A stretch of DNA of 64,000 nt from Pisolithus tinctorius (GCA_024663395.1 JANFAH010000004.1:1922001-1986000), one strand, 5' to 3'; shown: positions 37,032-49,596, numbered from the stretch's first letter. The notes: generated by a model from the sequence alone, not told the origin. Numbers and translations are program-made.

Positions 37032-38503
37032 ATGACGTTCCACTCGAGAAATGCTTATTATTTGCGTATCTCATCCATCGTCGTCTTGCCGCTATACGTG
37101 GGCTACCCGATCTGATATAGTGTTTACCGTACTGAACTTAGGACAGGTCTACCTTGATTACCAACACCTGGATTGGATGTCAGACAGGGTGTTACAACAC
37201 GTCGTGTCCGATCTCCAACCGTTGTTTGTCCTTCCTCATGCATCTTTTGCATCGTTCAGACCAGTCTTTGCAGGATTGTTCCGAAACTTCAGGCGGAAAG
37301 AGACACTCATTTCGGACTTGGGGCTGCATCAGGGAAGAGGAGTACGGTTGAAGTTCACCGGGGCGGTATGTTCTCTTGCTACTGCCATTTAATTAAGGTC
37401 TCGTTCATCAAAAGTCCTTGGTTTGAGCCAGACTTTTATCAGTTTGCTTATTTCTTTCGGAAGATCGAGCCTCATGCTGTCGTTATCAAAGTACGTACCA
37501 CATTTTGACCATGTCAGGTTGAAGTTGAGAGAATATGTCAACACAGTCGAGGCAATTCATCGCGGCGCCAGCTCGGTTGCAGACACGCCCTGCACCTGAA
37601 GTCGTCTCAGAGGGAGGCCATGCAAACCAGAAGAGGAGGAGGGGTGCTGATCAGGGAAGTCGTAAAAGACGGAAGACCAGAGTCGAAAGTGAATCCCCAA
37701 GTTCACCTGCCGAGACTGGTGAAGATGATGGTATCGGTTTACACCAAATGGCACCGCGGCTCTCGCAGAGGGTAGGCCTCACGACCCCCGGTGCATATCG
37801 CGGAGAGGGAGACGAGGTTCTTGTCAGCGGTGACGACGCAGACTCTAGTGAACCATTGGGTTCGGCCTACACCACTGAATCGTTGCCACACAACGAGCTC
37901 GACTTAACTGAGCGATCAGCCAGCATGGAGGTCGCTGGAGAGACTACAGCAGTTGGGAATCGCGGAGACGTGGACATGTCGACGGAAGATGTTCCCCAGT
38001 GTGAGATACTAGGTGCCTCCGAAATCGATCTTACTATGGAGGGAGACGAGGAAGAGGAAAAGCCAAAGCCAATATTGAAGCTCAGCTATCAATCCCTCAA
38101 CATCTCCAGTCATTGTCTCTGTGTAGTAGTGGAACCCTGGCCCTCACAGCACCCCACTGTCCCATTACAGCCTGTCCCACCCGTGTCAGCGGTACTACGC
38201 TCGGAAGCAAGCATTGGGTCAGGCACGGACGAGGATATTTCGTTGCAGAGAGGACAGACACCACTGTTCCTTCCAGAATGTGATGAAGTGACCGACCTAA
38301 ACAGAGCACGTCTACCAGTGCCTCTCTTCGATGCTGACTTCTGCCAGGCAGATGACAATGGCTATGACAGTAATACGCTCATGAATTTCAGTCAAGTACT
38401 GAACGCTACAGGTCATACAACTGTTGCTTTCGCCGAGGACGACGATGATATGGAAGGAGCTGTATTGTTTGGGGATGCAGACGAAGTGCGGGAGTTTTCG
38501 TGA
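37032..38503 (+). CDS. Unrecognised 415-residue protein, ordered N-terminus and acidic disordered tail
   Basis: Not recognised. A five-exon model joins in phase: 37032-37097, 37147-37220, 37274-37365, 37432-37490, 37547-38503 (introns 49, 53, 66 and 56 nt). The first four exons encode a compact domain of about 97 residues that includes VYLDYQHLDWMSDRVLQHVV, IVPKLQAERDTHFGLGAASG and VHRGDFYQFAYFFRKIEPHA. The last exon starts SRQFIAAPARLQTRP, then has basic nuclear-signal-like clusters (KRRRGADQGSRKRRKTR), Ser/Glu/Asp-rich linkers, a short ordered piece LSYQSLNISSHCLCVVVEPW and a very acidic end. The layout suggests a nuclear scaffold or chromatin-associated protein; that is inference. The 53-nt intron has a weak donor (GTTGTT). 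Confidence 0.65.
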
Positions 38504-38532
38504 TCTTAAATTGCGTTCAGCCACTGGGAATG

Positions 38533-41062
38533 TTATGCGCGGCCGAGTTCTCGTAGAATTGCCGATTTGCGAGATTCTGAGACCTCCCGAAAACCGGCAT
38601 TCGTCATGTTGAAAGTACCATGGCCTGCAGATAATGCCCGTAACCGTGTTGAGTATTCTAGCATCTGGCTCAAAGGGGCCACAGCGTGGACGGTCAGCTT
38701 TGAGCGAGGGATGCCCGCGATGAGAGCGGAGGACGCAGATGAGGGTGATAATTCCACAGGCGGGATGTATGTCGTGTCCGCGTTCCATCGACCCGCTCCA
38801 CCTTCGTTCCCGACGGCGGTTGTGTCGGAGGCAAGATCCAAAACCTCCCCTCCACTGTCCATGATGTCCTTGACAACTTTACCAATGGTATCTTCGTGTA
38901 CAGAGATCCTCAACTTGATATAGGGCTCTAAGATGGGTCCCATTCTTGCACGTTTTAGGATATTTCTCATAATAGCAGAACTCGCGCCAGCGAGTATAGA
39001 TGAAGGGGCGTCTCGTGGTAAATTGAATGCCATTATCTGAACCTTGACGTGCGAATATGGAAGCAAAGTGTGGGGAGAGCTGGAGAGTGCACTTGAGATT
39101 CCACGAGCCAGATTTGTTAGTGGGTGAAGTTGGTTGGGAGACGCATCCGGTGCGATCAAAGGGTTACCCTTGTTGTCGAGTACTAGGTTTCCTTCAAATG
39201 CTGGATCGCCCTGCTCGCCCGCCGCGAGCGGCGAGATTGACAAGGAAACTCTGGCCGTGACGACTTTACCTGAAACCTCGGTAGACCACTCTTGAAGGCC
39301 CGAAGACATATTCGAGTCGACTGACTCTCGGTAGCTTACTTGGCGTCTGCCAAACTCGAAATCTGCTCGCCACTCTTCCCTCAGCCGACCCTCGATGATT
39401 TCCAAATGTAAAGCCCCAAGTGCGTGAATAAGGATCTGACCATCCTGAACGTCCATGCGCACCGACGGATCCGTTCGAATCAATGCTTGTATGGCCTCCT
39501 GGACTGGCTCCAGGTCAGAGTGGGAATTTGGCATTACAGAGACCGACATAACAGCAGGTGGAAGAACAACACCCCGCATCGACTGGGTGGTGGCAATTTT
39601 TCCTTGTCCCCGCCCGGACACCAACGTATCACCAGTCCGAGTGAAGCGCAGGCCCAGGAGGACCCCCACGGATCCGTATGGAAGGTAATCGACTTCTTGG
39701 GCCTCGGATGCATACAGCAGGAGTAGTTTGGACACTTTCTCCTTTTGCCCCGTATTCACGTTGAACAACACACTTTGATTCCTCAGACGTCCTGTATAAT
39801 GAGTTACGATATCAAAATAAATATGACACCCTGCATACCTGAGTAGACGCGTACAAACGTCATCCATCCCTTACGCTGGTCCCAAGCGACTTTCCATGCG
39901 AGTAGGCGTAAAGGTCCATCCACATCTTCATCTTCTATCCGCACGTCAAGAGGACTTGCTAGTAATTCCCCAACGTAGTCCATTACCAGTTCCGTTCCAA
40001 CGCCTTTCGAAGCGGAACCGCAGAGGACGGGTAGGACTTGGTTCCTCAGGGTAGCCCGGCGCAAGGGCGGTATGATATCCTGGGGTTGAATCTGGAGATA
40101 CGATGACGGTTCAGAAGGAAGCGCCAGTAACTTGTCCATGAGTTCCTCGGAAAACATTGCAAGATTTTCTAGGAGTGCCACACGTGCCGGTATTAAATGA
40201 GGAATGACGGGGTGTTCTTTCGGCAGTAATCTAGCTAGATCAACCGAGTCTAGAGATAGCGGGAGGGAATGGACCCTGCATTCGCCGTCCACGGCCCACT
40301 CCCATAACTGCCATTTGACGAGATCTATGAGACCTACAATTCCCGGTTCAGCGCGCGCGTAGTCATCGGGTTTCATGGAAGCGATAGGAAGGGTGACCGC
40401 CAGTGGATTAGAGTGCAGCCCATGTGCAATTAGTGATATTAAAGATGCTCTAAATGATGCTCCTGGCCGATCGAGTTTATTCATGAATACTAACCTGGAT
40501 GTTGCGTTGTATCTGCAGGAATGTGAGGAGTGGAGGTGAGCAGAGTTGCCGAACACGCGCCTACCTTGATAACTGTCCCCATACAGCTTTAGTCTGAGCT
40601 TCGACGCCCTCTACGGAATCGATCAACACGACCGCACCGTCAACTACGCGACTCGCGCTTTCGACTTCCATTCCAAAATCAGCATGGCCTGGCGTGTCAA
40701 TAAGATTGAAGGTCCAGTGCTTCCACTTGACCGGTACGCTTGCGGATTGTATCGTTATTCCTCGCTCCCTCTCAGCAGGCAGGAAATCGGTAATGGTACT
40801 TCCGGTATCGACCGAACCGGGGGATGATATGTAAGAGGATTTATGTAGAATAGACTCGGTTAGAGTAGTTTTTCCCGAATCTGAGACCCGTGAGCTCTTA
40901 ATAGAATGAAAAGTGGGTGTTCATACCGATATGAGCGACCAATGCCATATTCCTGATGCCCGAAGGTTCGTCATGAGGCTCGGAGGCGAAACCTCGCGCA
41001 ATGGAGACGAGCCTCCGAGAGGCGACTCTGTTACATCGCAAAGCGTAGAAAGAATGTATCAT
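38533..41062 (-). CDS. MEF2: Mitochondrial ribosome-recycling translation factor EF-G2 (MEF2/GFM2)
   Basis: Translational GTPase that, with ribosome recycling factor, splits mitochondrial ribosomes after termination. The start at 41062 gives a presequence (MIHSFYALRCNRVASRRLVS). The GTPase motifs are rebuilt by splicing: VAHIDSGKTTLTES (G1), LIDTPGHADFGMEVE (G3) and FMNKLDRPG (G4). The G-domain insert VGLIDLVKWQLWEWAVDGEC follows, then domain II (VLCGSASKGVGTELVMDYVG, GRLRNQSVLFNVNTGQKEKV), domain III (QEAIQALIRTDPSVRMDVQD), domain IV (EVSGKVVTARVSLSISPL) and domain V (EPYIKLRISVHEDTIGKVVK). Stop at 38533. The lack of a longer switch region and overall similarity favour EF-G2 over EF-G1, but this is not decisive. 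Confidence 0.88.
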
Positions 41063-41260
41063 AACCCTACTGGGACCGCAACGTGCTTCGTATCAGTCTC
41101 AAAGCCGTTATTCGTGGTGGATTGGAGATGCCAGTGGACGTCTTCAAGAAAGAATAATGCGTGGCACGTAGGGTAATAATACATACAATAAACCTAAATA
41201 GCGCTACAGTACTATTATTTGCCTGTTGCAACGTGACACTTCGGTCCACCTACTACCGTC

Positions 41261-42251
41261 ATGACGGAGCCAGACAACTTTGACGAGCGACTACGGCAAC
41301 GTGCAAATCGCAGCCACCTTTTGGATACAATCCCAGTCGACCTAGAACCTCACGGTAACATTCCAAACACGCCGCTGGCAGCATCTACGATATCATTCGC
41401 ACTTGGTGCCCTCTTCTCGCTTGGAACAGCGCTATTCCTCTCTGGTGGCCGTGTTTGCCCTTGGTGGGCGACATACCAGTTAGGCTTTTTCCTCGCTGCA
41501 TGGTCTGCCTTTCATTGGGGTGAGTTCGCAGTAACGGCAGGATGGAACCGAGACAAATGTAGTGTAGACTGTGAGTTCTTTTTCTCCATCTGCCATGCTC
41601 TGTATACATACGTCTGTGCCAGCCTTTTTATTGGACAATGGTGCCACCTATCATGTTGCAAATGGCAGCGCGTTAGTGGAATACCTCATCACTCTCTACT
41701 TCAAGCCTTCCTTGAAGACGTTTCCTTACATATCCCAACTTGGTACGTTTTGCTTGTTTCACATAGCTCAAATATCCAACGCCAGAAGGAATCGCCCTCG
41801 CATTAAGCGGTCAGATTCTACGGACAGCAGCAATGATTTATGCATCTACTAACTTCTCACACTCCGTCGCATTCCGAAAGAGGGAGTCGCACAAGCTTGT
41901 CACAGACGGAGTTTACTCGTAGGAGCTAGTTTTTCTATCTGTAGTTGACCCTTACCAATCCTTTTCTTTTGTTGATTAGGTGGTCCCGTCACCCCTCGTA
42001 TGCAGGGTTCTTCTACTGGGCCTTGGGGACCCAACTGGTGCTGCAAAATCCGGTTTGCTTTATCGGTTTTGCAATGACTTTGTGGCGGTTTTTCTCTCGC
42101 AGAATTCGAGGTACGTGTATCGGCATAGTGAACCCCGCGCAATTCTGAACTTGGTAAATCAGCTGAGGAACGAGCATTAGTCCAATTCTTTGCCGAGGAC
42201 TATCATGCATATAGACGACGAGTTGGCACTCGAATACCATTTATTCCTTAG
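41261..42251 (+). CDS. STE14: Isoprenylcysteine carboxyl methyltransferase
   Basis: ER membrane enzyme that methylates the C-terminal prenylated cysteine of CAAX proteins such as Ras and basidiomycete mating pheromones. The start at 41261 gives a soluble head, then membrane segments ISFALGALFSLGTALFLSGG and YQLGFFLAAWSAFHWGEFAV. Spliced exons give SFLLDNGATYHVANGSALVE, EGIALALSGQILRTAAMIYA and the catalytic signature HKLVTDGVYSWSRHPSYAGF (RHPxYxG), which binds S-adenosylmethionine. The last membrane hairpin LVLQNPVCFIGFAMTLWRFF is followed by AEERALVQFFAEDYHAYRRR, the conserved acidic-aromatic end, and IPFIP, TAG at 42249-42251. All introns are short and in phase. The gene is complete. Confidence 0.93.
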
Positions 42252-42391
42252 TCACCCCAGTGTAACTCTCATTCATAGTAAATTTATCACACAACTGAGA
42301 GCACGGGAAGGCATGAAATGCATGATCATGTACATGGTGAAGATCAAGACAATAGTATGAATTTTCATGTGGCAAAGCATGGCATTCATAT

Positions 42392-43129
42392 CTAATCTTG
42401 GATGATGGTCCTCCGTTCGGACACGTAGATACCATCCAAGAATTTACGGATATCCTTGTTCCGTACTCTGCAGGAACCCTGGATAGAGGCAGCTGCGAGA
42501 CATGGATTAGTGGAACTTGGTGACAGGGGCAATAAAAGACAATTACCTGATTGTGAGACGTTTTCGATATCGTTGCCTTCGAGGATGAGTTCGTCTTTCT
42601 GAGCCTTGGACTCTGATATCGTAACACCATCCAACATCTTGACATGGCGAACAGTCTGGTGCAAGGAGTCAGGCAATCCTTCTCTTCTCCGAAAGACGAC
42701 TAGACTACCTTCTCGCCGAGGAAATTACGGATCTCCAATGACTGTCCTTGTTCTTGGATAATACAGTTGACGGGGAAGTGCGCATACACGGCACGCATTT
42801 TGTATTGGAAACCCTGTACGCGTCAGGTGAGACTGTGTTGTCTATCCCGCAACATTTGGACATGCCTTCGTCACCCCAATGACCATGTTGTTAATAAGAC
42901 TTCTGATGGTGCGCAAGCATGCAATATGCTTTCGGCCACCTTTCCAGACAGCCAGGGTAACTTTAATCTTGTCCTTCCCAGCCTTGACTGCCCGGATATC
43001 CATGTCGACATGGCGAACGTTTTTCGTGAGTGTTCCACGGGGACCTGTGACCTTGATAACACGAGACTTGATCTCGACAGTAACGCCTTCAGGAATGTCA
43101 AGCTCTTCGGTCTTGAGGATGTCACGCAT
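42392..43129 (-). CDS. RPL9: Cytosolic ribosomal protein uL6 (RPL9)
   Basis: 60S subunit protein. It starts [20 protein letters not shown] at 43129 and continues [40 protein letters not shown] and [11 protein letters not shown]. Spliced exons give [55 protein letters not shown], and the end [23 protein letters not shown] at 42392-42394. An in-frame upstream Met at 43144 lies just before a good acceptor (CTTGTCAG|ATG), so 43129 is the likely start, with a 5' UTR intron ending there. The sequence is complete and normal for the family. Confidence 0.95.
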
Positions 43130-43588
43130 CTGACAAGATACCATGTCAGTTCGAAGTGCATCCCGGAGCGGGCGATCACATCCATCCCAGTCTGCTGGAT
43201 GCGCGACCCATCAGGCGGACAGAACAAGGGGGGTTCCTGCATGTCTGCAGTACTGACACGGCGGGGGGACACTTACTTTGCAATTGTGGTTAGTCTTGAG
43301 GTCGCTCCGCTGGCCCTGGTGTTGTGCTGCAATGCGTTGGTGCGCGGACCCTCGGCAGATTGCGATCGGAGTCTAAAAGTGCTCATGGCGGTGATTTGTC
43401 CATGAGTGGCATTACTCTTCTTTACCTTCATCCACCATCATCGTTTCGTTGGAGTCGCGAGTTTTCTTCACCTGAGTGCGAAATTGTTAAAAAATCAGTT
43501 TCTCTGTCGCATTTGTCGGTGGATCCTAGGTGAAAACCGTGTCTCTTTTGCGAGCTTTGGCATTTCAGCACCTAAGCATTTTTGCGCA
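43130..43588. promoter_or_regulatory. Divergent intergenic region, RPL9 / PCF11
   Basis: These 459 bases lie between outward-facing start codons. A splice acceptor directly abuts the RPL9 start, so part of the region is probably a 5' UTR intron of RPL9. A short plus-strand frame in phase with PCF11 extends back to 43406, but it lacks features of the family and I prefer the start at 43589. Confidence 0.5.
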
Positions 43589-46085
43589 ATGTCGTCGATG
43601 TACTCCCAAGTACCTGCTTATTCCCAAGGAATCTACCCTCCTGCTCCAGGGTATCAACAGCCTGCCGGTCCATCATATCCCTACCCTCAACTTCCGTCTA
43701 CCCAACCGCAAGCACCTGTTTACCATGTGGATCCGAATTCATTCCGTCGTGATTTTGCGACTCGTCTTGCAGAACTCACCATAAACTCTAGACCCATCAT
43801 CCAGTCTTTATCGATGTATGCTCAAGAATACTCCAGGTGGGCAGATGTAGTTGCACAATGCATCCACACGCATATTCGCAGGGTGAGCTCTTCTGTTCCT
43901 TTTGCACTGGCCTTTACTCTTTCACTCGGCGGGATGGGACGGACCAGCGTCTGCATGGGCACGGGCTTATGTCGTTCGAGACTATGTAATTAGACATCTC
44001 GTCGTGTAGTTTTTGTTGAGCAAAGAGTAATCCCTCATGGCCCAATATGCGGCCACCGCTGCCACCAGCGGCGAGAGGACGATCCCATGAGAATTTGCTC
44101 CGCGCCGTCCTTCGTTTTGTTTTTTTGTTCTTTTCGCGAGTTGTCCCGATGTGCTGACTCATCTTGCTGTTTTTGGTTTGTTTGTCATCAGGTCCCTCCG
44201 TGGATGAAATTGCCTGCGTTTTACCTTCTTGATGCAATATCCAAGAACGTCTTCGAACCTTATGCACGCCATTTCGCGACATTCGTCATATCCTTGTTTC
44301 TGGAAACTTACCAGCAGGTTGACCAGCCCACCCGCAGCAAAATGGAAGAGATGTTGATCACCTGGCGAACCGGCGCACCGAACGGCAAGGAGCTTTTCGG
44401 TGTTATCACACAACTGTCCGTCGAACGAGGTATATGGGGTGGTGACTCGTCCTCTCCTGCAGATGTACGTTTCATGTTCCTCAAGTCGTACTGTCACTCA
44501 TCCCATCCCAAGGCATCGTCTCCAACGTACCCCAGCACTATCTCGAAAGCGCAGGTACTTAGCGAACTCGAGTTCACGTTGGGCCAGAAAGATAGGGCAC
44601 TACAAGCCAACCCTTGGGATGTTGCAGTTCAGAAGCACGTTGAGGTTCTGCATCAGGTAAGGTGATATCAATTCGCCTCATGTATGATGCTTATGCATGA
44701 TTGCCAGCTCCGTAATCTAGTAGAAGCCGGCGTCTCCCAGGATGAATTACGACAGATCCTTAACCAATTAAGGTCACTTACACGTACAACGCCCCAAGTA
44801 CAACCCCCGCCTTCCTCGTCTTACCCCACGCATCCAACCCAGTCTACACATACTCGCTCATATCCTCATTACCATGGAGCTCCTGCGGCACCCTCCACTT
44901 ATTCTCATCAGTCTGAACAGCCTAAACCGGTTGATATATCTACTCTTCTTCCAGCGGCTTCGTCTAGTACTTCAACATCTCCCCTCCCCTCGACTAACAT
45001 AGCAACACTATACAATGCTTTGCTTAAGGCAGGTGTCGTCTCCGCGGGTGGTGCATCGTCTACAAATCACCTACACGAAGTCAAACTTCCCGAAACAAAC
45101 ACTGCTGAGTACAGTAGAGATGCCAGCCGCGCGTATAGGAAAGCCGTCTTATCAGAGAAGGTCAAGCTCACTACAGCGGATATTTTAAAGTGAGTAGTGC
45201 ATTTTCTTTCCAGGTGCCTGTCAGTGACTGACCATTATCCCAGAAAACGCTCGTCTGTTGTCGACCTCTTATATAACAGACTGCCTGTGCAATGCAAGCA
45301 ATGTGGATTGAGGTTCAGCCATGATCCCTGCGGTAAGAAGCAGATGGACGATCACTTGGACATGCACTTCAAGCAAAACAGCGGGGTCGGGCAAAATGTT
45401 GGCCGGGGACACAGCAGATGTTGGTTCGTTAGTCTGGAGGTATGTATTTCGAATTCTAGCTGTCCCCAATGCCAGCTCAATGGATTTCTAGGATTGGACA
45501 AGGCAAGGTACTATTGATGTGAAAGGCAAGGGACGGGTCGATGGCCCACGATCCCTCTCTAAGAAGCTTGTGGATGCAGCGCAGCGAGATGCGGAGCTTC
45601 GTGCTCAATTTGTTGTGGTTCCACCTGGTGATGAGGCCAAGTCAATATATTGTCCGATATGTAAGGAGACTCTGAAGTCCGAATTCCTGGAAGATGACGA
45701 AGAGTGGGTGTGGAGAAATGCGATTAGAAAAGATGACAAGGTATGCGCACATTCTTTACCGCTTGGCGTCCTTTGCCTTTGTTACTTACTTTGTCTGTAG
45801 ATCTATCATGCTACATGTCATTCTGAAGCAGCGACTTCGGCACTTAGTCTGGCTGCTCGTTTGCGCAATGATGGGTCCAGCCGTAGTCGATCTCGAACTC
45901 CTGAGGTCTCTGCATTGCGTTCTACCCCGCCAAGAAGCACGGCTACTGGCCCGTGCAAATCCCAATCAGCTTCACCTGATACGAAACGTGCAACGCTTAA
46001 GCGCAAGGTTGACGATGAGGGTGGATTACCAAGTGCAGTATCAGATGGTACGCCAGCGGCAAAGAAGCTCGCTCTTGCAGTGTGA
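43589..46085 (+). CDS. PCF11: Pre-mRNA cleavage complex II protein Pcf11
   Basis: Scaffold of mRNA 3'-end cleavage and transcription termination; its CID binds the phosphorylated Pol II tail. A short Pro/Tyr/Gln-rich head (MSSMYSQVPAYSQGIYPPAP) precedes the CTD-interacting domain, DPNSFRRDFATRLAELTINS, then, after a 309-nt intron (43883-44191), VPPWMKLPAFYLLDAISKNV and FEPYARHFATFVISLFLETY. Later exons carry a coiled segment, a Ser/Pro/Thr-rich linker, LLYNRLPVQCKQCGLRFSHD with the first zinc finger (CKQCGLRF ... HLDMHF), WFVSLEDW, and the second finger CPICKETLKSEFLEDDEEWV ... HATCH. The C-terminus is basic, ending AAKKLALAV. The 309-nt intron is unusually long for this window. Confidence 0.9.
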
Positions 46086-46335
46086 AACGAGTGACCCACA
46101 TAATGTTCATTACCATTCAATCATCAAATCATTTTTATTCTATTACATTATTTGCTGAGCATTACTACTACATGGCATCTGTACTACATTGCAAACCATA
46201 ACCAACAAGGCACTGTCATTAGACGGTTCCAGTGTGTGATCCCTGCGCCCTGCAGTGTCGCTTGTGTGGAAGTGACTTTGAACAAGCGTCCATTGTACCA
46301 GACCAACCAACTAAAAGTTCTTTGCCTCCCTGACG

Positions 46336-47813
46336 ATGTCTCCCAATACCCATATGGTCCTTCACGGGCAGGGCGTCGCTAAAACGCGTACGTGGCATAA
46401 TCCCGACTCTATCCAACCTCTCAGGGCACTGCACAATATTAATACAGTGCAGGAGATACCCGCACTCGATGCCACCTTGAAAAGAATTGACGACATCGTG
46501 AACAATGATGTTGAAATGGAGGTACGCACCCAATCGACGAACTTTTGCGAATGAGATGTATTCATGGTCATGTAGGGTCCGCTTTCTGAACAATCTACAA
46601 TTATTGTCATAGATACAAATATTCTGCTCGAATTTCTCGACGTCCTGCAAACATTCGTGTTGGATGTCGAACAACAGAAATTGCCGGTGTTGTTGATCAT
46701 CCCGGGTGTGGTAATCTACGAACTTGATAGGTACGTTGTATCGACCTTCATTCGTTCTGCCGCACGTCATATTTCCGCCTCAGCCTGAAGAACCGCGACG
46801 GACTCTCTTGGTTTGCACGGAGGGCATCAACATGGCTACTAAGCAAGGTAAAAGAGAGGAGAACAGTCAAAGGTCAAGCCCTGGGGGAGACTTGCAAGGC
46901 GTCACGAAACTGGAAAAAGAGAGAACCTGGCGAAGTAGAACTCCTTCAAGGCAGGCGCGAGGATGATCACTGACAGTGTGGTGCACAGGAGCTTTGCACG
47001 GAAAGGACGAATGACAGTCTCATACTTGACTGCTGTCAGTATTTCTGCCATCAACGACGTACTTTTTTGTGCAGCAAAGACAAGATCCTTGCGGTAGAAG
47101 CGGAAAGTACCGGTATGTCCCAAGGCCACGGACTGTGGTGTCGGTAATGACAGAAATACATGCCAGGTATACCGACAATATTCCCTCATCGAAGCTCTTT
47201 CTGCAGCCGGGACATAGCACATGCAGTGTTCGACCAAGCAACTGCAAAGATGTTCAGCGGGTACTACCCTGTTTACAGCAATGAATCCATGGAACAGGTT
47301 GGGCCTATAGCGACGCTGGATGAAGATGGCATGGATGTCGATGATGATTCCGCAGTGACACAAGCAGCTCGACCGAGCCACCCCCTGGATCTGTTACATC
47401 TGCAGGTCATTGAGTACTTCTCCCTGCTGCTCCTGGATCTGGTCGGTGTAGTAGGGAACGGAGAGGTGCAGAGGTTTGGGAGCGGTGATGTCGGATCTCG
47501 GCACGCGCCGTCATACGCTCGAAAGCACATCTTTTTCTGGACGGCATCTGATTGCGTGGAATATTTGGATAGCAAAAAGCGGTGTCCGCGATCGAGTCCA
47601 AGAGTGGAAGTGTTCCTGATGAAGCCATACGAGGGTCGAGGTTCCCGGCGGGGTCAAGACTGGTCCCGTCGGGACTGGGAGGTAGCGTTGAAAACGCTGG
47701 CGGTCATTGGGGAGCAATGGGAAGCAGGCTCCGCCATTCGCGACTCTATACCGGCGGTAGAGTTCCATGTGAGTCGGATATTTTCCATGCCGATGCGGCC
47801 GACGGGGCAGTGA
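46336..47813 (+). CDS. SWT1: PIN-domain endoribonuclease Swt1
   Basis: RNA endonuclease that, in yeast, acts in perinuclear mRNP quality control. The start at 46336 gives a basic head, then the PIN domain: IIVIDTNILLEFLDVLQTFV (first catalytic Asp), LLIIPGVVIYELD spliced to SLKNRDGLSWFARRAS and KVKERRTVKGQALGET. A further splice gives ELCTERTNDSLILDCCQYFC (NDxxILDC, the Swt1 PIN hallmark with further acidic residues) and TFLCSKDKILAVEAEST. The C-terminal half has DIAHAVFDQ, a conserved acidic linker and helices including LEVIEYFSLLLLDLVGVVG-like sequence and WSRRDWEVALKTLAVIGEQW. TGA is at 47811-47813. Exon joins in the middle part were inferred from the domain sequence. Confidence 0.85.
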
Positions 47814-47961
47814 AGATGCGACGAGGACGGTGATGGAGTAGTAGAGTACTTATGTGGAGCTAATAGTAACAAACACCGGTTTGGATTAGGTTTTCTACAC
47901 TAGCAATTAAATAGTATGACATAGCTTTCAACCCTCCGCCACCAGGTTCCCCTCGTCTTCC

Positions 47962-49596
47962 ATGGCAAAGAAACGCGTCATACACTTTGCCCTTGTACTT
48001 CTCGGCCTCATCTTGTTAGGAACTGTCCTCGTTCTCTCATCCGTCTCCTACTACCTCGCCATCAATTCCACCGCGTATCTGTCTGAACTCGAGGTTCCTG
48101 TGTTGGACAACACGACGAGATGGAACGCATCAGAACATGGCATGGTCGAACGTATACCACGCATTCTCCACCAGACCTGGAAGTCAGAAACTCTCCCATC
48201 TCGCTGGAAAGCCGTCTCCGAAGGGTGTCGTGAAATGATGCCAGACTAGTACGTCTTACGCCATGCTGTTCCCTTGCACTTCTTATCTTGTGTTACCCAC
48301 AGCGACTACATGCTCTGGACAGATGCCAGCTCCAGAGAATTCATTGCAGAACACTACTCTTGGTTTCTCGACACCTTTGATAATTACCAGTTCACCATCC
48401 AGCGCGCCGACGCTATCCGTTATTTCGTGCTCCACCATTACGGTGGTGTCTACCTAGACCTCGACATAGGGTGTTTACGACCTCTTGACCCTCTACTCGT
48501 CTATCCCGTGATCCTGCCTAAAACGATCCCTGTCGGTGTCTCCAATGACCTCATGTTTGCTGAAAGGAGACATCCTTTCCTCGCTCAGACGATCCATAAC
48601 CTTGTCACGTTTGACCACTCTTGGATCCTAAACTACCCAACGGTGATGTTCTCCACGGGCCCGATGTTCCTTTCGGCACAGTATAGTATCTACACTTCGT
48701 CCCACCCCTCCGAGCCCGGGGAACCCAGTGACATTCGCATCTTACCAAAGTCTCTCTATGGAAAAAACGCAAAAGAAAATGAAGCACCGCACTCATTCTT
48801 CTCTCACTTCTATGGAAGCAGCTGGCATGCAGACGATGCTGCATTCATCGGGTTTTTGGGCCAGTGGGGAAAGGTTTTGCTCTGGGTTGGGTTGTTTGTC
48901 TTGATTTTCGGTGTTTATCGACTCGTCATGCCAAGCAAACCGAGGAGCTACAATCTAAGGAGGATCGGAGGTTACGAAGTTTTGCTGCCCAGATGGAACC
49001 AGCGGAATGGTCGCTGGCATCTCGACATGCGATGGTCTTCACTGCCCCCATCTGCCGTTTCGACTCAGCCACCATCACCTGCGACATCCGTGCCGCAGTC
49101 CCCCCTAGAAGAACACGTTTCCCTACTTCCATTGCCTTTCGATGTTCGGCCAAACTCACCTGCGTCTTCTTCTGATGCTTCTTCTTTCGAAGCGTTCCCT
49201 TCAGCGGGACATCGGGGAGGCTCTTTGCTCAGCGACGCTGTTCGCCGTCTGAGGGATCGACTTAATATGTTGATTTCCCCCCATACAAGCAACCCAGCTG
49301 TTGCCCGTTTGCGGTACCGCAGCAGGCGACAGCGGTCACGAGGAGTGCTATTCTTCCTTCCAGCTATTTTTACCCAATCCCAGGTTGTGGAATTACCTCC
49401 ACGCAGTCCTCCACCACAGCCCTCCATTTTTCCGGCTTGTGACCTTCCCCCTGAAAAGGTCCGCAACGCAAGTCGAAGTGGGCCCTTAGGTGGAGAAGAT
49501 GATCCCGGCTTCCGTCAAGGAAGGTCGTACTCTCCGCGACCCCAAACAGACAGTAGCATATCAGACACACTATTCGACGTCGACGTCGAGTCATAG
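47962..49596 (+). CDS. SUR1: Inositol phosphorylceramide mannosyltransferase (Sur1/Csh1-type, GT32)
   Basis: Golgi enzyme that adds mannose to inositol phosphorylceramide to form MIPC. Exons 47962-48248 and 48303-49596 join in phase to 526 residues. An N-terminal signal anchor (HFALVLLGLILLGTVLVLSS) is followed by RIPRILHQTWKSETLPSRW, YDYMLWTDASSREFIAEHYS and the nucleotide-sugar DXD motif in HHYGGVYLDLDIGCLRPLDP. Conserved GT32 pieces NDLMFAERRHPFLAQTIHNL and HSFFSHFYGSSWHADDAAFI follow. A second membrane segment (KVLLWVGLFVLIFGVYRLVM) and a long Ser/Pro-rich cytosolic tail complete it; the tail is longer than in the yeast enzyme. It works downstream of the ceramide made by LAG1 in this window, though the two genes are 37 kb apart. 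Confidence 0.88.

Noticed and set aside
9040..49596. Sphingolipid gene cluster (LAG1 and IPC mannosyltransferase)
   Set aside because: The two genes are 37 kb apart with many unrelated housekeeping genes between, so this is coincidence rather than a cluster.
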